Below are positions 14,904 to 22,578 of a stretch of 32,304 nucleotides of DNA, one piece after another. The DNA lies in the NCBI GenBank assembly GCA_913061105.1, contig CAJXVJ010000009.1:1-32304 (forward strand), given 5' to 3'. Each line of letters begins with the position of its first letter. Within the stretch, counting starts at the first letter, position 1. A program made the translations under genes and the position numbers. A model generated the notes under the pieces. It saw nothing but the letters and a program-made list of their open reading frames with translations, was not told where the DNA came from and made no database searches. The DNA is from an uncultured Alcanivoracaceae bacterium. GTDB taxonomy: Bacteria; Pseudomonadota; Gammaproteobacteria; Xanthomonadales; Marinicellaceae.

Positions 14904-16088
14904 TTATAAATACTTAACTAAACGCTCAATAGTATTTGTGTTTTCAGATTGGCTCAACCAAAATAAAGCCTGTTTCTTCACTTGATTGGAATAATCATTT
15001 GTCAACAAACTAAACAGTACGTCATCATCAGTTTGTTCAGGTATTTGAGACAAGGTAAAAACTGCATTGTTAATTTGGCCTTCTGATTTAGTGCTCTTTA
15101 ATATTTCTAAAACAATCTCCTTCGCTTTTGGTGGGTTAATTTGTGCCAACCAAAACAATGCCTTTTCTTGTATATCTGCATTACTGTGGTTCTCAACCAA
15201 GTCTAACAATGCGTCGGCAGCCAATTCTGATTTTACCTGTGACAATGCAAAAATGGCTTTTTCTTTGACAATAAATGAATCATCATTCTCAACGGCGTTT
15301 AATAGAAACTTTTCAATACCAGGTAAATTGTTTTCGGCCAACCAAAAATAGGCGTCTGCTCTTTGTACAGTGTTGGTATCATTCATAGCAATTTGTTTCA
15401 ACAAATCTATGGATTCTGGTGATTTTGATTGTGACAAGGCAAAATTGATGTGCCTCTTAACATTTCCATTTGGTAAACTTTTGTAGAGTTTCTGTAAATG
15501 AGTAAAACCATCATTTCTTGAATTTCCTAACCAAAATACAGCATTTTGAGAATTGTCATGGTTTTTTAATGAAGCAATATCATACAATGCCATTGAAGCA
15601 CCTACTCCATCATGTTGCGCCAAAGAATATAAAGCATTATGAGACGATACATCATTGTCATTTATTGATAGCTCTTTTAGCCAATTGACGCTGTTTTCAT
15701 GAGTGATATCATTAAGCCAATTCACTTCTTGTTTACCAACAATGATTTTGCATTCATCACCCACTGTTAAAATATTATTTATCATGCCTTTTTGTACGTT
15801 TACATAGATATTGATATTTTCAGTGATACCATCTTTATTGGAACTGCCAAAACTGTTGTTGTCATTTTCTAAGTCACATTGAAGATTTTCTCTATTTGTA
15901 CTTTCCCAGCAGCACATTGATGTAGTATTCTTCTGCGCTTTTACTCTATATGCAAACCATGCATCTTTATTTTTGATTTGTGAAATATAATCAGCAGGAT
16001 TAAGAATGTTATTGATAACATTAAACTGGCTCTTCATTCCCACAACTAGATTGGTTACTAGGATTAATGCTAAGGTTAATGCTCTCAT
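14904..16088 (-). CDS. exported HEAT-repeat protein
   Basis: A signal peptide (about residues 1-20, MRALTLALILVTNLVVGMKS) is followed by an N-terminal module (WFAYRVK, then MCCWES and LQCDLEN). It contains three cysteines that could bind metal or form disulfides. The rest is a run of HEAT-like helical repeats of about 30 residues, with recurring cores such as ADAYFWLAEN, EKAIFALSQV, EKALFWLAQI, NAVFTLSQI and KQALFWLSQS. HEAT solenoids bind other proteins, and no catalytic motif is seen. The start overlaps the stop of the upstream HEAT gene by 4 bases (ATGA). It is the last gene of the sigma/anti-sigma operon and ends at a strong terminator. The function is unknown. Confidence 0.82.
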   Translation of the reverse strand: MRALTLALILVTNLVVGMKSQFNVINNILNPADYISQIKNKDAWFAYRVKAQKNTTSMCCWESTNRENLQCDLENDNNSFGSSNKDGITENINIYVNVQKGMINNILTVGDECKIIVGKQEVNWLNDITHENSVNWLKELSINDNDVSSHNALYSLAQHDGVGASMALYDIASLKNHDNSQNAVFWLGNSRNDGFTHLQKLYKSLPNGNVKRHINFALSQSKSPESIDLLKQIAMNDTNTVQRADAYFWLAENNLPGIEKFLLNAVENDDSFIVKEKAIFALSQVKSELAADALLDLVENHSNADIQEKALFWLAQINPPKAKEIVLEILKSTKSEGQINNAVFTLSQIPEQTDDDVLFSLLTNDYSNQVKKQALFWLSQSENTNTIERLVKYL

Positions 16089-17689
16089 TTTTGTTCTCCA
16101 TTGTAGTTAGAGTTTTCTAATCTATTTAAAATGTATTCAGGATCTATTTGGCTAATCGTTCTTAATATCTCTTTTTTAACCTCTAAATCTTTTTCTTTTT
16201 TCAATAATTGAACCAATGCTTTTGTATTGCCCTCGATCATATAGGCTTCAATCACTGAATTTTTGACTTCTTTATTTTCTGTCTTATAAGCATTGTTTAA
16301 AAATTCCTCATTCTTTTCAGACCCATTTATACCCAGTGCTTGAATTATTTGCATCTGAATGGCTTCATCTTTGGATTTTTCATGCATTTCTTTTAATTCC
16401 TCTGAAGCACCCATTGCACCTAGCATATGAATAATTTCCATCTTGGATTGTTGATCCTTCTCCATTTCAAGAACTTTAATTAATTCTTCTTTTTCATCCA
16501 TCGCCATTAATGCATGAATAAGCTGGGACCTAATTTCTTTATTGGTTTCTTTTTCAATTAGTTTTTGTATGCCTTTAGGGCTTTTTCCTGTAGCAATGAA
16601 GACAGAAATTATTTCTTGTTTTAGCTCAGGATTTTTTAAATCTTCATACAAATCATCAAGATAATCCCCTAAATCATCATCAACAATAATTAAAGATTGA
16701 ATGGCCTGTTTTTTTATTTCTATGTCCGTATTATTGGCGATCATATCTTTAATAGATTGACTATCACCACTCAGTGCCAGTGCATGAATCAAGGCCGCTT
16801 GATTTTCCGAACCTTTGATTGTTTTAGATAGTTTTTTAAGCTCATCTGATGCTCCTTTCACACCTAACATTTGAATCATTTGATGACTCAAATCAGCATC
16901 CTTTTCTTTTTCAAGTAATTCCAGTAATTTTTTATTCTCATCTGAATGAATAAAACCTTGAATAATAGATGATTTAAGCTCTTTGTTAATGTCTTTCTCA
17001 TACAATTTCAGTAACATCTCATTACTTTTTAAGCTGTCCCTCAAACTCAACATTTGTACTGCTTCATTTTGAAGCTCTTGCTGTTGATTTTGAGTAATGA
17101 ACTCATATAACTCTTTTGTGGCTTGCTCTGATTCATTGATGCCCATGAGTTGTAGGGCATTCATTTTTACTTGAAGATCTTTGGTTTTACTCAACATTTC
17201 CTTAACCAACTTAAGGCCTTTGACTTCGTCTTCAAACATAATTTGTTGGATAGCCAATAATTTCAGTTCATCATTTAGCACGATGTTTTCAATAGAGTTT
17301 ATACTCTTTAGCTTTTCTAGTTTTTCTAGTTCTAATTCTAGTTCAACCATATCTGGTATTTTATGTTCTAAATCATGCTCCAGAACCAAAAACTCTGCAT
17401 CATCAATCCACTTGCTATTTGGGTGGTTTTCAAATAATTTTTCTATGGTTCTTTTTGCTTTGGCATCTTGTTTGTTTTTATACAATGCATAAGACTGCCA
17501 ATACAAAGCTGCATCAGTGTATTTTTTGTCTGATTCGGCTTTTTTAAAATGTGAATAGGCGCTTTCATATTGTTTTGCATGCATGGCTTTTTGCCCTGCT
17601 TCGTAGCTTTTATTTTGAGCACTGACGATTGATGGCAACATGATTAATAATGATAATCCGATGGCTAATTTAGTTTGTTTAAAGTTCAT
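16085..17689 (-). CDS. exported TPR/HEAT-repeat solenoid protein
   Basis: The signal peptide MNFKQTKLAIGLSLLIMLPSIVSA is followed by a TPR-like block (about residues 28-105: AGQKAMHAKQYESAYSHFKKA, ALYWQSYALYKNKQ). That block resembles YbgF/BamD-like scaffold repeats. After an acidic Leu/Glu linker (MVELELELEKLEKLKS) come about twelve highly charged HEAT-like repeats, each about 31 residues. They have a recurring pattern of 'hhxALxhxGxxEhhkxLhxKEKD' (for example LIHALALSGDSQSIKDMI, IIHMLGAMGASEELKEM, IIQALGINGSEKNEEFL). It has no enzyme motifs. The ribosome site AGGAG overlaps the anti-sigma stop codon. A role as a periplasmic binding scaffold or sensor for the sigma system is inferred from the operon. 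Confidence 0.82.
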   Translation of the reverse strand: MNFKQTKLAIGLSLLIMLPSIVSAQNKSYEAGQKAMHAKQYESAYSHFKKAESDKKYTDAALYWQSYALYKNKQDAKAKRTIEKLFENHPNSKWIDDAEFLVLEHDLEHKIPDMVELELELEKLEKLKSINSIENIVLNDELKLLAIQQIMFEDEVKGLKLVKEMLSKTKDLQVKMNALQLMGINESEQATKELYEFITQNQQQELQNEAVQMLSLRDSLKSNEMLLKLYEKDINKELKSSIIQGFIHSDENKKLLELLEKEKDADLSHQMIQMLGVKGASDELKKLSKTIKGSENQAALIHALALSGDSQSIKDMIANNTDIEIKKQAIQSLIIVDDDLGDYLDDLYEDLKNPELKQEIISVFIATGKSPKGIQKLIEKETNKEIRSQLIHALMAMDEKEELIKVLEMEKDQQSKMEIIHMLGAMGASEELKEMHEKSKDEAIQMQIIQALGINGSEKNEEFLNNAYKTENKEVKNSVIEAYMIEGNTKALVQLLKKEKDLEVKKEILRTISQIDPEYILNRLENSNYNGEQK

Positions 17690-17698
17690 GACTTTCTC

Positions 17699-18442
17699 CT
17701 AAATACTGGTTGTTTTTTGGTTTGACAACTGTGATTTCAGTTGCTGATTACTGCTTTTAACTTTATAAAGCAGCTGTTTATTAGCGTATTCACTGATGTA
17801 ATTGTGTGAATTTTTGCTTTCTCCATTCGATACTTCCAATAAGACTTGTTCTAACTCTGTTAATAAATTTTTTAGTCGTTTGTTGTCATTATTGGCATAC
17901 GCGTTTTTATATATTCTGTTAGAAGCCAAAAGACTTTCGGCTGTTCTAATTAAAACTGGTGAATTGTTTTGGGTGTTCATATTACTAACTTGGGTCAGAA
18001 ACATATCGGTTTGGGCCAAGTGTAATTGCATGTTTTGCGAAAGTAATTGTTGATTCGTTGTTTTTTGTGAATCAATTTCGACCACAGCCTGATTGTGACC
18101 CATTAAATAAAATGTCACGGCGATAGCAAACAAAGCCACCAGACCCACTGCTGAAAATTGTGGTTGTTGAATCTGTTTGATGAATTTTTGAAACCAAGAA
18201 ATTTGAGCACGCTCATCTAAACGATCTGATATTTTATTCCACAAATCGGATCCATACTGTTCGTCTGTTTGGTATTCGTTAAATTTGTTTTCTATGGTAT
18301 TCATGTCTTTTTGTAAACCTTCTAATTGTTTACAACCCTGTGGTGATGAAAGTATTCCATCGGTTAATTTTTGGTCATCTGATTCATTCAGATACACCAT
18401 TAATGTATCAAAATCATCAAATTTTTTATCTTCAGTACTCAT
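17699..18442 (-). CDS. single-pass membrane anti-sigma factor-like protein
   Basis: The cytosolic N-terminal part (about 1-92) is followed by one membrane helix (about 96-114, FSAVGLVALFAIAVTFYLM) and a periplasmic Gln/Asn-rich, coiled-coil-prone C-terminal part (about 115-247). It sits immediately after an ECF sigma factor gene with an ATGA overlap, the usual place for its anti-sigma. The zinc-binding HxxxCxxC motif of ZAS-type anti-sigmas is not present, and only one Cys (GCKQLEGL, residue 37) remains at the equivalent place. The sigma-binding domain is therefore a metal-free variant. The function is inferred from context and topology. Confidence 0.72.
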   Translation of the reverse strand: MSTEDKKFDDFDTLMVYLNESDDQKLTDGILSSPQGCKQLEGLQKDMNTIENKFNEYQTDEQYGSDLWNKISDRLDERAQISWFQKFIKQIQQPQFSAVGLVALFAIAVTFYLMGHNQAVVEIDSQKTTNQQLLSQNMQLHLAQTDMFLTQVSNMNTQNNSPVLIRTAESLLASNRIYKNAYANNDNKRLKNLLTELEQVLLEVSNGESKNSHNYISEYANKQLLYKVKSSNQQLKSQLSNQKTTSI

Positions 18443-18990
18443 GTGCTCACCATTGGTGTCAGTTTGTTTCTTAATTTTTGTACAGCGCGGTAAATAGTCT
18501 GTTTACAGGCATTGTTGTTTATCTTTAATTGTTTAGATATTTCAGCTATTGAATAACCTTGCTGGTGTTTCAATGTAAAGGCCAATCTTTCAACATCGGT
18601 TAAACCGCTTAATGCAGATTGTAATTGCCTGTTTAAATCTAATTGATCTTCGTGGTTGATTTGCTGGTTGTGCTTTTCGCTGATGCTTGGATTCTGTTCG
18701 ATTGAATCTGTCTGCTTATGCTGTTTGGCTTTTCTCAGGTAATCTATTGATGTATTACTGGCTACTCTGAATAACCATGTAGAAAATTTAGCATTGGCCT
18801 TATATCTGGGCAACGCTTTATAAGCTTTTATAAACGTGTCTTGGGTAATGTCCTCAGCACAGGCTTTATTGGCAGCGTATCTAAAGGCCAATAAATTTAC
18901 AGCTTTCGAATAATGAATAACGAGACTGCGGAATGCCATCTTGTCGCCATTAATGGCCTGTGTGAGTATTTTGTCGTCTATTTCTTGCAT
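18439..18990 (-). CDS. ECF-type RNA polymerase sigma factor
   Basis: The 183-residue sigma-70 family protein has region 2 (FRSLVIHYSKAVNLLAFRY, AEDITQDTFIKAYKAL, FSTWLFRVASNTSIDYLRK) and region 4 (LTDVERLAFTLKHQQGYSIAEISKQL, then NACKQTIYRAVQKLRNKL). They are joined by a polar linker rich in Gln and His, as expected for the extracytoplasmic-function group. Region 4 replaces the usual 'VKSRLxRAR' with ACKQTIYRAVQKLR. It is the first gene of a four-gene coupled operon (sigma, anti-sigma, TPR/HEAT, HEAT). ECF operons often drive their own promoter, but I could not identify that promoter in the roughly 135-bp upstream region. Confidence 0.92.
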   Translation of the reverse strand: MQEIDDKILTQAINGDKMAFRSLVIHYSKAVNLLAFRYAANKACAEDITQDTFIKAYKALPRYKANAKFSTWLFRVASNTSIDYLRKAKQHKQTDSIEQNPSISEKHNQQINHEDQLDLNRQLQSALSGLTDVERLAFTLKHQQGYSIAEISKQLKINNNACKQTIYRAVQKLRNKLTPMVST

Positions 18991-19079
18991 GATACAAGTT
19001 TAAACGCACATTATTGAAATTGGTTATTATTTTATTTAATTATTTTAGCAACCTAAATAAATTGAAACGACATAAACAA

Positions 19080-19105
19080 AAATGCCCAATTATAATTGGG
19101 CATTT
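19080..19105. terminator. terminator of trhO
   Basis: AAATGCCCAATTATAATTGGGCATTT is a perfect 26-base palindrome 22 bases after the trhO stop. It should form a strong hairpin with an A/U-rich base on either strand. Confidence 0.8.
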
Positions 19106-19126
19106 AAACCATCCATTATTTTGGTT

Positions 19127-20113
19127 TTATGATTGTCTTCTTGCCTTTTCTTTACGCTGAATTTTAATATCGTGGCGTTTCTTGATTATCTCTGTCACAG
19201 TTCCACCAATGTGTTCTTCGCCTCTTTTTTTGGCAAGCAAGATTTGTTTCTCACGTTCTGCAAATCTTTGCTTTTGTTCATCAGTGACATCTTTGTAGCA
19301 ATGTGGACAACTCACGCCCTCTTGATAATGTTCACTGGACATTTCTTCAGCGGTTATTGGGTATCGGCAGGCATAACATTGTTCGTATGATCCTTTTTCT
19401 AAATCGTGATTAACAGCAACACGATTATCAAAAACAAAACATTCCCCTTTCCACATTGTTTCGTCTTTTGGGACTTCTTCCAAATATTTTAAAATTCCAC
19501 CTTGTAAATGAAACACTTCATCAAACCCTTGCTCCATTAAAAAAGCGGTAGATTTTTCACAACGAATGCCACCAGTACAAAACATCGCCACTTTTTTGTG
19601 CTTTTTGGGATCCAAATTGTCTTTAACATATTTTGGAAATTCTCTGAATGTATCAGTATTGGGATTGACTGCTTTTTCAAACGAACCAATTTGGTATTCG
19701 TAATCATTGCGTGTATCAATTAAAATGGTTTCTGGATCTGAAATCAATGCATTCCAATCTTGGGGCTTAACATAACGGCCCACTTTTAATTTTGGATCGA
19801 TGCCTTGGACACCCATGGTCACAATTTCTTTCTTGAGTTTAACTTTGGTGCGGTAAAATGGCATTTCATCGGTAAAGGATTCTTTTGAATCGAAATCAGC
19901 CAGTCGAGAATCGTTTCGCAGCCAGTTTAGCACGTTTTCTGTTCCTACTTTTTCACCGGCAATGGTGCCATTTATGCCTTCTGATGCTAACAGTAGAGTC
20001 CCACGGACTTCATTGGCAAGCATGACATCTAATAAGGGTTGACGTAGGTCTTGATAATCTTCAAGACGCACAAAGTGGTACAAAGCCGTAACGACAATTG
20101 GTTGGTTTTTCAT
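19127..20113 (-). CDS. trhO: tRNA uridine(34) hydroxylase TrhO (YceA), rhodanese family
   Basis: TrhO catalyses O2-dependent hydroxylation of wobble uridine 34 in tRNA to 5-hydroxyuridine. The 328 residues have the full family layout. An N-terminal ferredoxin-like domain ([35 protein letters not shown]) is followed by a rhodanese domain with active-site loop [12 protein letters not shown] (Cys179, Cys185) and [14 protein letters not shown]-terminal four-Cys region follows (QCYACRYPI and SCPHCYKD), with a Lys/Arg-rich tail ending [12 protein letters not shown]. It ends at a clear terminator and lies 87 bases after a GST-like gene on the same strand. It is cytosolic. Confidence 0.94.
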   Translation of the reverse strand: MKNQPIVVTALYHFVRLEDYQDLRQPLLDVMLANEVRGTLLLASEGINGTIAGEKVGTENVLNWLRNDSRLADFDSKESFTDEMPFYRTKVKLKKEIVTMGVQGIDPKLKVGRYVKPQDWNALISDPETILIDTRNDYEYQIGSFEKAVNPNTDTFREFPKYVKDNLDPKKHKKVAMFCTGGIRCEKSTAFLMEQGFDEVFHLQGGILKYLEEVPKDETMWKGECFVFDNRVAVNHDLEKGSYEQCYACRYPITAEEMSSEHYQEGVSCPHCYKDVTDEQKQRFAEREKQILLAKKRGEEHIGGTVTEIIKKRHDIKIQRKEKARRQS

Positions 20114-20200
20114 AATATTTGCTGGCCTGAACGTAAATCAGGTGCCTAAGTTAAAAAAATGCATCTTATCGTAAATGTTTACAGGAAAAAAGAGAAGCCC

Positions 20201-20827
20201 TTAATAATCTACCCAAAGTTCATGTTTTTGCATAATTGATAGGAACAAATCTGATTTTAGCCATTTTTCTAACCAGTTTTGTAAATACACATAAGCATTG
20301 TTATCAAACCAGTCTTTATTCACAAAAGCATATTGCCTGATAAACGGAAAGATAGCGATATCAGCCAAACTAACATCATCACACATTAGGAAATTTTGTT
20401 GTTTTAATTGATTATCTAATTTCTGTAAAAACCACATTGATTGGTCTCTGTATTCAATCTCTGATAAGGGATGCCTGTCTGAATACTTGTAATAATCTAA
20501 GATGGGTTTAAAATTTTCATCGCATGTTCTAATTAATTCAAACATTTCGCTTTGCAAAGTTTGATTGCCATTCAATATCCAATTATCAGAATCTTTTTGT
20601 TCTAATGCCCATAACATCACATCTAAACTTTCATCAATTACCCTACCATCAACAATCAAAACCGGTACAGTCCCTTTGGCAGAATAATCCAACATAGATT
20701 GGGGCTTGTCTTTTAATAGTATTTCACGGTGTTGTAATGTGATATCAGAATATGCCAATGCTACACGTGCACGCATCGCATAAGGGCACCTTCTGAAGCT
20801 GTAAAATATGATTGATTTTTGATTCAT
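20201..20827 (-). CDS. glutathione S-transferase-like protein
   Basis: The 208-residue thioredoxin-fold N-domain carries FYSFRRCPYAMRARVAL, with the CPYA motif as in glutaredoxin-2-like GSTs. This is followed by KGTVPVLIVDGRVIDESLDVMLWA, where the cis-Pro (TVPVL) and glutathione-contact ES are conserved. An all-helical C-domain follows, with LADIAIFPFIRQYA. It is probably a cytosolic glutathione-dependent redox or transferase enzyme of unknown substrate. The start has no strong ribosome site. It is divergent from truD, with 64 bases between. Confidence 0.85.
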   Translation of the reverse strand: MNQKSIIFYSFRRCPYAMRARVALAYSDITLQHREILLKDKPQSMLDYSAKGTVPVLIVDGRVIDESLDVMLWALEQKDSDNWILNGNQTLQSEMFELIRTCDENFKPILDYYKYSDRHPLSEIEYRDQSMWFLQKLDNQLKQQNFLMCDDVSLADIAIFPFIRQYAFVNKDWFDNNAYVYLQNWLEKWLKSDLFLSIMQKHELWVDY

Positions 20828-20891
20828 AATTAACTAAGTTATAGATTTTATTTATCACCTTGGATAAAAATCTGTGTAATCGTTTTAATAT

Positions 20892-21950
20892 GTGGATAAT
20901 ACCACAATGGTTTTAAATTTTAATACATTATTCCCCACACTTAATAAAGTTGATGCCACTGGCGTTATCCGTACTGCTCCTGAAGATTTTAATGTCACAG
21001 AAATCAATAATGTTGAATTATCAGGATCGGGAGAACATTTGTGGTTGTATCTACAAAAAATTGGCAGCAATACTGAATGGGTGGCAAACAAGCTGGCCAA
21101 TGTTTGCCAAGTACCAAGAAAACAAATTGGTTTTGCTGGCATGAAAGACAGGCATGCAATCACCAAACAATGGTTCAGTATACAATTGGCCAAAGTATCT
21201 GATATTGAAGCCATTCAATCAGCCTTGCCTGATGACGTTACTGTTCTAAAATCTGATTATCACTATAAAAAAATTAAGATTGGTCAACTGGAATCTAATC
21301 ATTTTGAAATAGTCATTCGTAATATCGTCGGTTCAGCTGATCAAATTGAACAGAATATACAAAACATTATTGAAAATGGAGTACCTAATTATTTTGGCCC
21401 ACAAAGATTTGGCCATGACTTGGGTAACATACAAAAGTGTCAAGATTGGTTTTCTGGCAATTATAAAGTTAAATCTAGAAACTTAAAAAGCCTTTTAATA
21501 TCAACATCACGGAGCCATATATTTAATACAATTGTTGCACAAAGAATAAATAACAACACGTGGAATACAGCCATAGATGGAGATATTTTACAATTAGACC
21601 GAAGCCACTCCTGGTTCCCAATCAGTGATGCCACACCAGCTGAAATCAGCAAACGTCTCAATGAATTTGATGTGCATTTAACCGCAGCCATGTATGGAGA
21701 AGATGGTCCACAAAGCACTGGAGAATGTGCAGAGCTTGAGTTATCTGTGGCATCAGAATTTCAAGTCTATCAACAAGGATTTGAGAGATTCCGCTTGAAA
21801 CAAGATCGACGTGCCATGCGTATTTGTGCCAATGATTTTACATTTAAATGGATTAATAATGACTTGTATCTGTCCTTTAACCTCGCACCAGGTTCTTATG
21901 CTACAGGTGTAATGCGTGAAATATTAACAATTAGCGATCATAATGGATAA
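20892..21950 (+). CDS. truD: tRNA pseudouridine(13) synthase TruD
   Basis: TruD converts uridine 13 of certain tRNAs to pseudouridine. Family marks are PEDFNVTE, GSGEHLWLYLQK and GFAGMKDRHAITKQWFS, whose Asp (residue 86 from the GTG start, 81 from the ATG) is the catalytic Asp80 of E. coli. Also visible are NYFGPQRFGHDLGN, a divergent insertion domain (HSWFPISDATPAE), and the C-terminal FNLAPGSYATGVMRE. The ORF-track start is GTG. The ATG five codons later (20907) aligns better with E. coli TruD and may be the true start, since neither has a clear ribosome site. It is convergent with the GNAT gene, with 14 bases between. Confidence 0.94.
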   Translation: MDNTTMVLNFNTLFPTLNKVDATGVIRTAPEDFNVTEINNVELSGSGEHLWLYLQKIGSNTEWVANKLANVCQVPRKQIGFAGMKDRHAITKQWFSIQLAKVSDIEAIQSALPDDVTVLKSDYHYKKIKIGQLESNHFEIVIRNIVGSADQIEQNIQNIIENGVPNYFGPQRFGHDLGNIQKCQDWFSGNYKVKSRNLKSLLISTSRSHIFNTIVAQRINNNTWNTAIDGDILQLDRSHSWFPISDATPAEISKRLNEFDVHLTAAMYGEDGPQSTGECAELELSVASEFQVYQQGFERFRLKQDRRAMRICANDFTFKWINNDLYLSFNLAPGSYATGVMREILTISDHNG

Positions 21951-21964
21951 GAAATAATTCATGA

Positions 21965-22555
21965 TTATCCGTGTCTGGCCAATTTGTATTCTAAATTTTT
22001 TTTAACAGCAGGCCACTCTGAGTTGATGATTGAAAAAACCACTGTATCTCTGTAAGATCCATTTGCCATTTTATGGTGATTCCTCAGTACACCATCCTGT
22101 TTGGCACCTAGTCTTAATATGGCTGTTCTGGATGTTTGATTGTGCCAATGGGTTCTAAATTCGACTGCAATGGCATTCATCGATTCAAAGGCATGACTCA
22201 AGAGCAGCAACTTACATTCAGTATTAACTGATGATCGCTGGTAACTTTCAGCATACCATGTATACCCAATCTCGACTCTATGATTGGTGTTATCAGAATG
22301 ACAAAAACGGGTTGATCCAATGATTTTATTGCTGACTTTATCAATTATTGAAAATGGCACGGCAGTACCTTGCTTTTGAGCATTCAGTGCAAAGCTTATA
22401 TATTCATCAATTGTTTCTGAATTGGGAACAGATGTAAACCACAACTCCCATAATTTACCATCAGATGCAGCTTTCACCAAATCATCGCTATGTTCTTGAG
22501 TCAGTGGTATGAGCTTAATGCTTTCAGATTCTAATTCTATTTTGTTTAGCCACAT
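21965..22555 (-). CDS. GNAT N-acetyltransferase (RimJ/RimL-like)
   Basis: The 196-residue acetyltransferase of the RimJ/RimL type (Acetyltransf_3) has IKLIPLTQEHSDDL at the N-terminus. FSIIDKVSNKIIGSTRF follows, then EIGYTWYAESYQRSSVNTECKLLLLSHAFE, an acetyl-CoA-binding region. Next come VEFRTHWHNQTSRTAILRLGAKQDGVLRNH and DTVVFSIINSEWP. The ribosome site AAGGA precedes the ATG. It begins 23 bases after the RND permease stop on the same strand, so it may be the last gene of the efflux operon. The substrate is unknown: amino-acid, peptide N-terminus or a drug amine. Confidence 0.9.
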   Translation of the reverse strand: MWLNKIELESESIKLIPLTQEHSDDLVKAASDGKLWELWFTSVPNSETIDEYISFALNAQKQGTAVPFSIIDKVSNKIIGSTRFCHSDNTNHRVEIGYTWYAESYQRSSVNTECKLLLLSHAFESMNAIAVEFRTHWHNQTSRTAILRLGAKQDGVLRNHHKMANGSYRDTVVFSIINSEWPAVKKNLEYKLARHG

Positions 22556-22578
22556 GTGTTAATCCTTCATTGTTCACT

